A DNA stretch of 64,000 bases, taken from assembly GCA_019095985.1 (NCBI GenBank), contig CM032668.1, positions 16,971,000-17,034,999 on the forward strand, written 5' to 3'. Origin of the DNA: Streblospio benedicti. Its lineage: Eukaryota > Annelida > Polychaeta > Spionida > Spionidae. A program made the position numbers and the translations under genes. Below are positions 62,099 through 64,000 of the stretch, in pieces; the stretch's first letter is position 1, and each line of letters starts with the position of its first letter. The notes under the pieces were generated by a model, which searched no databases, was not told where the DNA came from, and saw only the letters and a program-made list of their open reading frames with translations.

Positions 62099-62506
62099 GT
62101 GATATGCTATTGTAACATCAGGTTTATTTACACACTAGCAAAAATTAATTCAACGCACTAACAAATAAGAGTTTGCAGGTGTAGTGCTAAATGAATCTAT
62201 TCGACTTGAAACTTCACCACATGAAGACTTTAAGACCTGAAGACTAAGAACAATTTTCAGGAGAAAAGAATAAATACTTTATTGGGTTACATGTTAAAAT
62301 ATGACTTACTGTTATGAAGGAGGTGAGAAAGTTTTTTGTGCTAAGAATATTGTAGGCGACACGACTACACAATTTGTGGTGCGAGGATTAGCCAAAGGCA
62401 AAGTATGTGAAGAAACAAGAAGGTTGTTAGCCCATAGATAGAAAAACTGGATTCATCTGATGATTTTGACATTCTGCATTCTGTAATATGCCATGATATA
62501 TGCTGA

Positions 62507-63247
62507 TCTGTGTGGTCATCTTGTGGTACGATATTGAAATTGTTAAATACACGAGCAGGCGAATACCTTATCAGTTCTAACATCCAAAATCTATTTTGAA
62601 GAGGCAAGTTTTCAGTGATGTTTCGAATGATTCAACAGATTTATTGATTTCTTTATGAAGTAGCTCTCTATTCTGTTTCGTGGGTGCCCAAACACAAGAA
62701 GCTCTTTTCTTTTCTTTGACATTCATGTAGTTCCACTTTGAAGTTCCATTATTTGGTCATATGCTGAAAATATGACTTACTTTTATGAAGGAGATGAGAA
62801 AGTGCTTGTGGTAAGAATGTTGTAGGCAAAGTAAATGTAAAACAGAAAGGGTGGTAACCCATAGATCAAAGAACTGGATTGATCTGGTGTTTGTAATATT
62901 CAGCTTTCTCACCATCAAAATCTTTAAAAACATGTAATTGCAAAGTATGTAGTATTTCACAAAGAATATTCAGGGAAAATGAAATGAAAGAAGAGACATT
63001 AGTATTTAGAATGAAATAATTGAAAAATCATCACTGGTGGGTTTGTGAGTTATAGCAATTGCTAGGACACTGTCTACATTCAGCAAGCAGTAGGTAAGTA
63101 TCGATCTGTAAACACACGACAGAAATTGCCATAATCAGTCCACTTGATACAGTGTACTTTGATGTACTTATTACTAAAATGACCACAAGGAGGTTGAGAC
63201 AATATTGATATAGATTTGGGAGTGTGCATCAAATGAATTGATGATGA
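62507..63247 (-). mobile_element. LINE 3' region, tandem copy 2
   Basis: The same arrangement as 61308-62098, including the ATGCTGAAAATATGACTTAC word that also recurs at 49585, 59095 and 62290. It points to a local array of related LINE ends. Confidence 0.6.
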
Positions 63248-63369
63248 TCCTATATGGTATTTAATATTTGGGTTATTTTATAAAAATTTAAATTTAAACA
63301 CCCTACAAAAGGGGGAAAAAAGTACCAAGTCAATTCACCCGGCATGAGACTTCACCACATAAAGACTAC

Positions 63370-63620
63370 AAGAACTGAAGATTAAGAAAATGTGTCAGGA
63401 GAAAACATAGCATATTTATTGGTTTAAAATAATTTTATCTACCCGAGAACCATGGTTTTTTTCTCTTTTAGGCTTCTGTTTTTCTAACAGCTTCTTTGAG
63501 CTAATTCAATGTATAATGCCATTTTAAGGAAAATAAATTTAATGCTCTTCTTCATGGATGATTACCGCATTACTGAAAACTCTTATAATCTGAAAACATG
63601 GGTAATTTTAAATCAATCAC
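63370..63620. repeat. Terminal overlap left of the gap
   Basis: This text repeats right of the gap at 63721-63980 in the same orientation. The left version lacks single bases at many places, as an uncorrected read would. Confidence 0.9.
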
Positions 63621-63720
63621 NNNNNNNNNNNNNNNNNNNNNNNNNNNNNNNNNNNNNNNNNNNNNNNNNNNNNNNNNNNNNNNNNNNNNNNNNNNNNNNN
63701 NNNNNNNNNNNNNNNNNNNN
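63621..63720. other. Assembly gap (100 N)
   Basis: An arbitrary 100 N join. The flanks overlap in sequence, so the true gap size is probably negative. Confidence 0.98.
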
Positions 63721-63985
63721 TAAAGATTAAGAAAATGTGTCAGGAGAAAACATAGCATATTTATTGGTTTAAGAATAATTTTATCTACCCACGAGAACCA
63801 TAGTTTTGCTCTGTGGCGAGGCTTCTGCTGTTTTCTCAACAGCTTCTTTGAGCTAATTCAAGTGTATAATGACCATTTCAAGGGAAAATAAATTTAATGC
63901 AATCTTCTTCATGGATGATTACCGCATTACTGAACAGCTCTTATAATCTGAAAACATGGGTAATTTTTAAGTCAATCACTTTAAT
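63721..63985. repeat. Terminal overlap right of the gap
   Basis: Corrected version of 63370-63620 (GTGTCAGGAGAAAACATAGC to GGGTAATTTTTAAGTCAATC). Confidence 0.9.
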
Positions 63986-64000
63986 CTAGTACATGTAATA

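Overview
This is animal nuclear DNA, most likely from a marine invertebrate with a repeat-rich, highly heterozygous genome. The evidence is GT-AG introns, a steroid-dehydrogenase-type gene of vertebrate-like architecture, a tRNA-Arg-derived SINE, 5'-truncated LINEs, small DNA-transposon derivatives (MITEs) and long microsatellites. No species can be named from the sequence alone. Three runs of exactly 100 N (19169-19268, 38974-39073, 63621-63720) are scaffold joins, and some sequence beside them is of poor quality.

The best-supported gene is on the minus strand. Ten exons from 34592 down to 8773 assemble without a phase conflict into a 384-residue membrane-anchored short-chain dehydrogenase of the HSD17B2/HSD11B2 type (SDR9C-like). 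It has three N-terminal membrane segments, TGxxxGxG, NNAG and YxxxK. Exons 1-2 of a second, tandem gene copy lie at 2873-2211 and run off the left edge. The long intron 2 holds a second minus-strand gene for an acidic, Ser/Asp-rich protein (18620-17667), plus a candidate acidic C-terminal exon (16420-16199).

A block of about 6 kb carrying SDR exons 3-4 and the acidic gene occurs twice (13210-19168 and 26008-32083). The right copy is damaged: SDR exon 3 is frameshifted, the exon 4 acceptor is lost and the acidic gene is frameshifted. The left copy stops exactly at an N gap, so unmerged haplotypes are as likely as a real duplication. The start of the right copy is strange. For about 0.5 kb its sequence follows the left copy base for base in length, but many short stretches are replaced by TG dinucleotides.

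The right half (42-64 kb) is mostly repeats. It contains a damaged member of an uncharacterised multicopy protein family with one clear intron (42528-45400), a candidate terminal exon with a 23-residue basic repeat (47775-47978), an intronless broken copy of an SLC23 nucleobase/ascorbate transporter (55990-57610), LINE reverse-transcriptase fragments, and three related copies of a repeat that each carry a triplet microsatellite at the same place. Pairs of paralogous repeats give several filled/empty-site comparisons that date insertions. The far left edge (1-1310) is a broken envelope-like fossil of an LTR element.

No new biological system is demonstrated. The most unusual observations are the TG patchwork, the intronic acidic gene, the triplet-bearing repeat family and the multicopy protein family.
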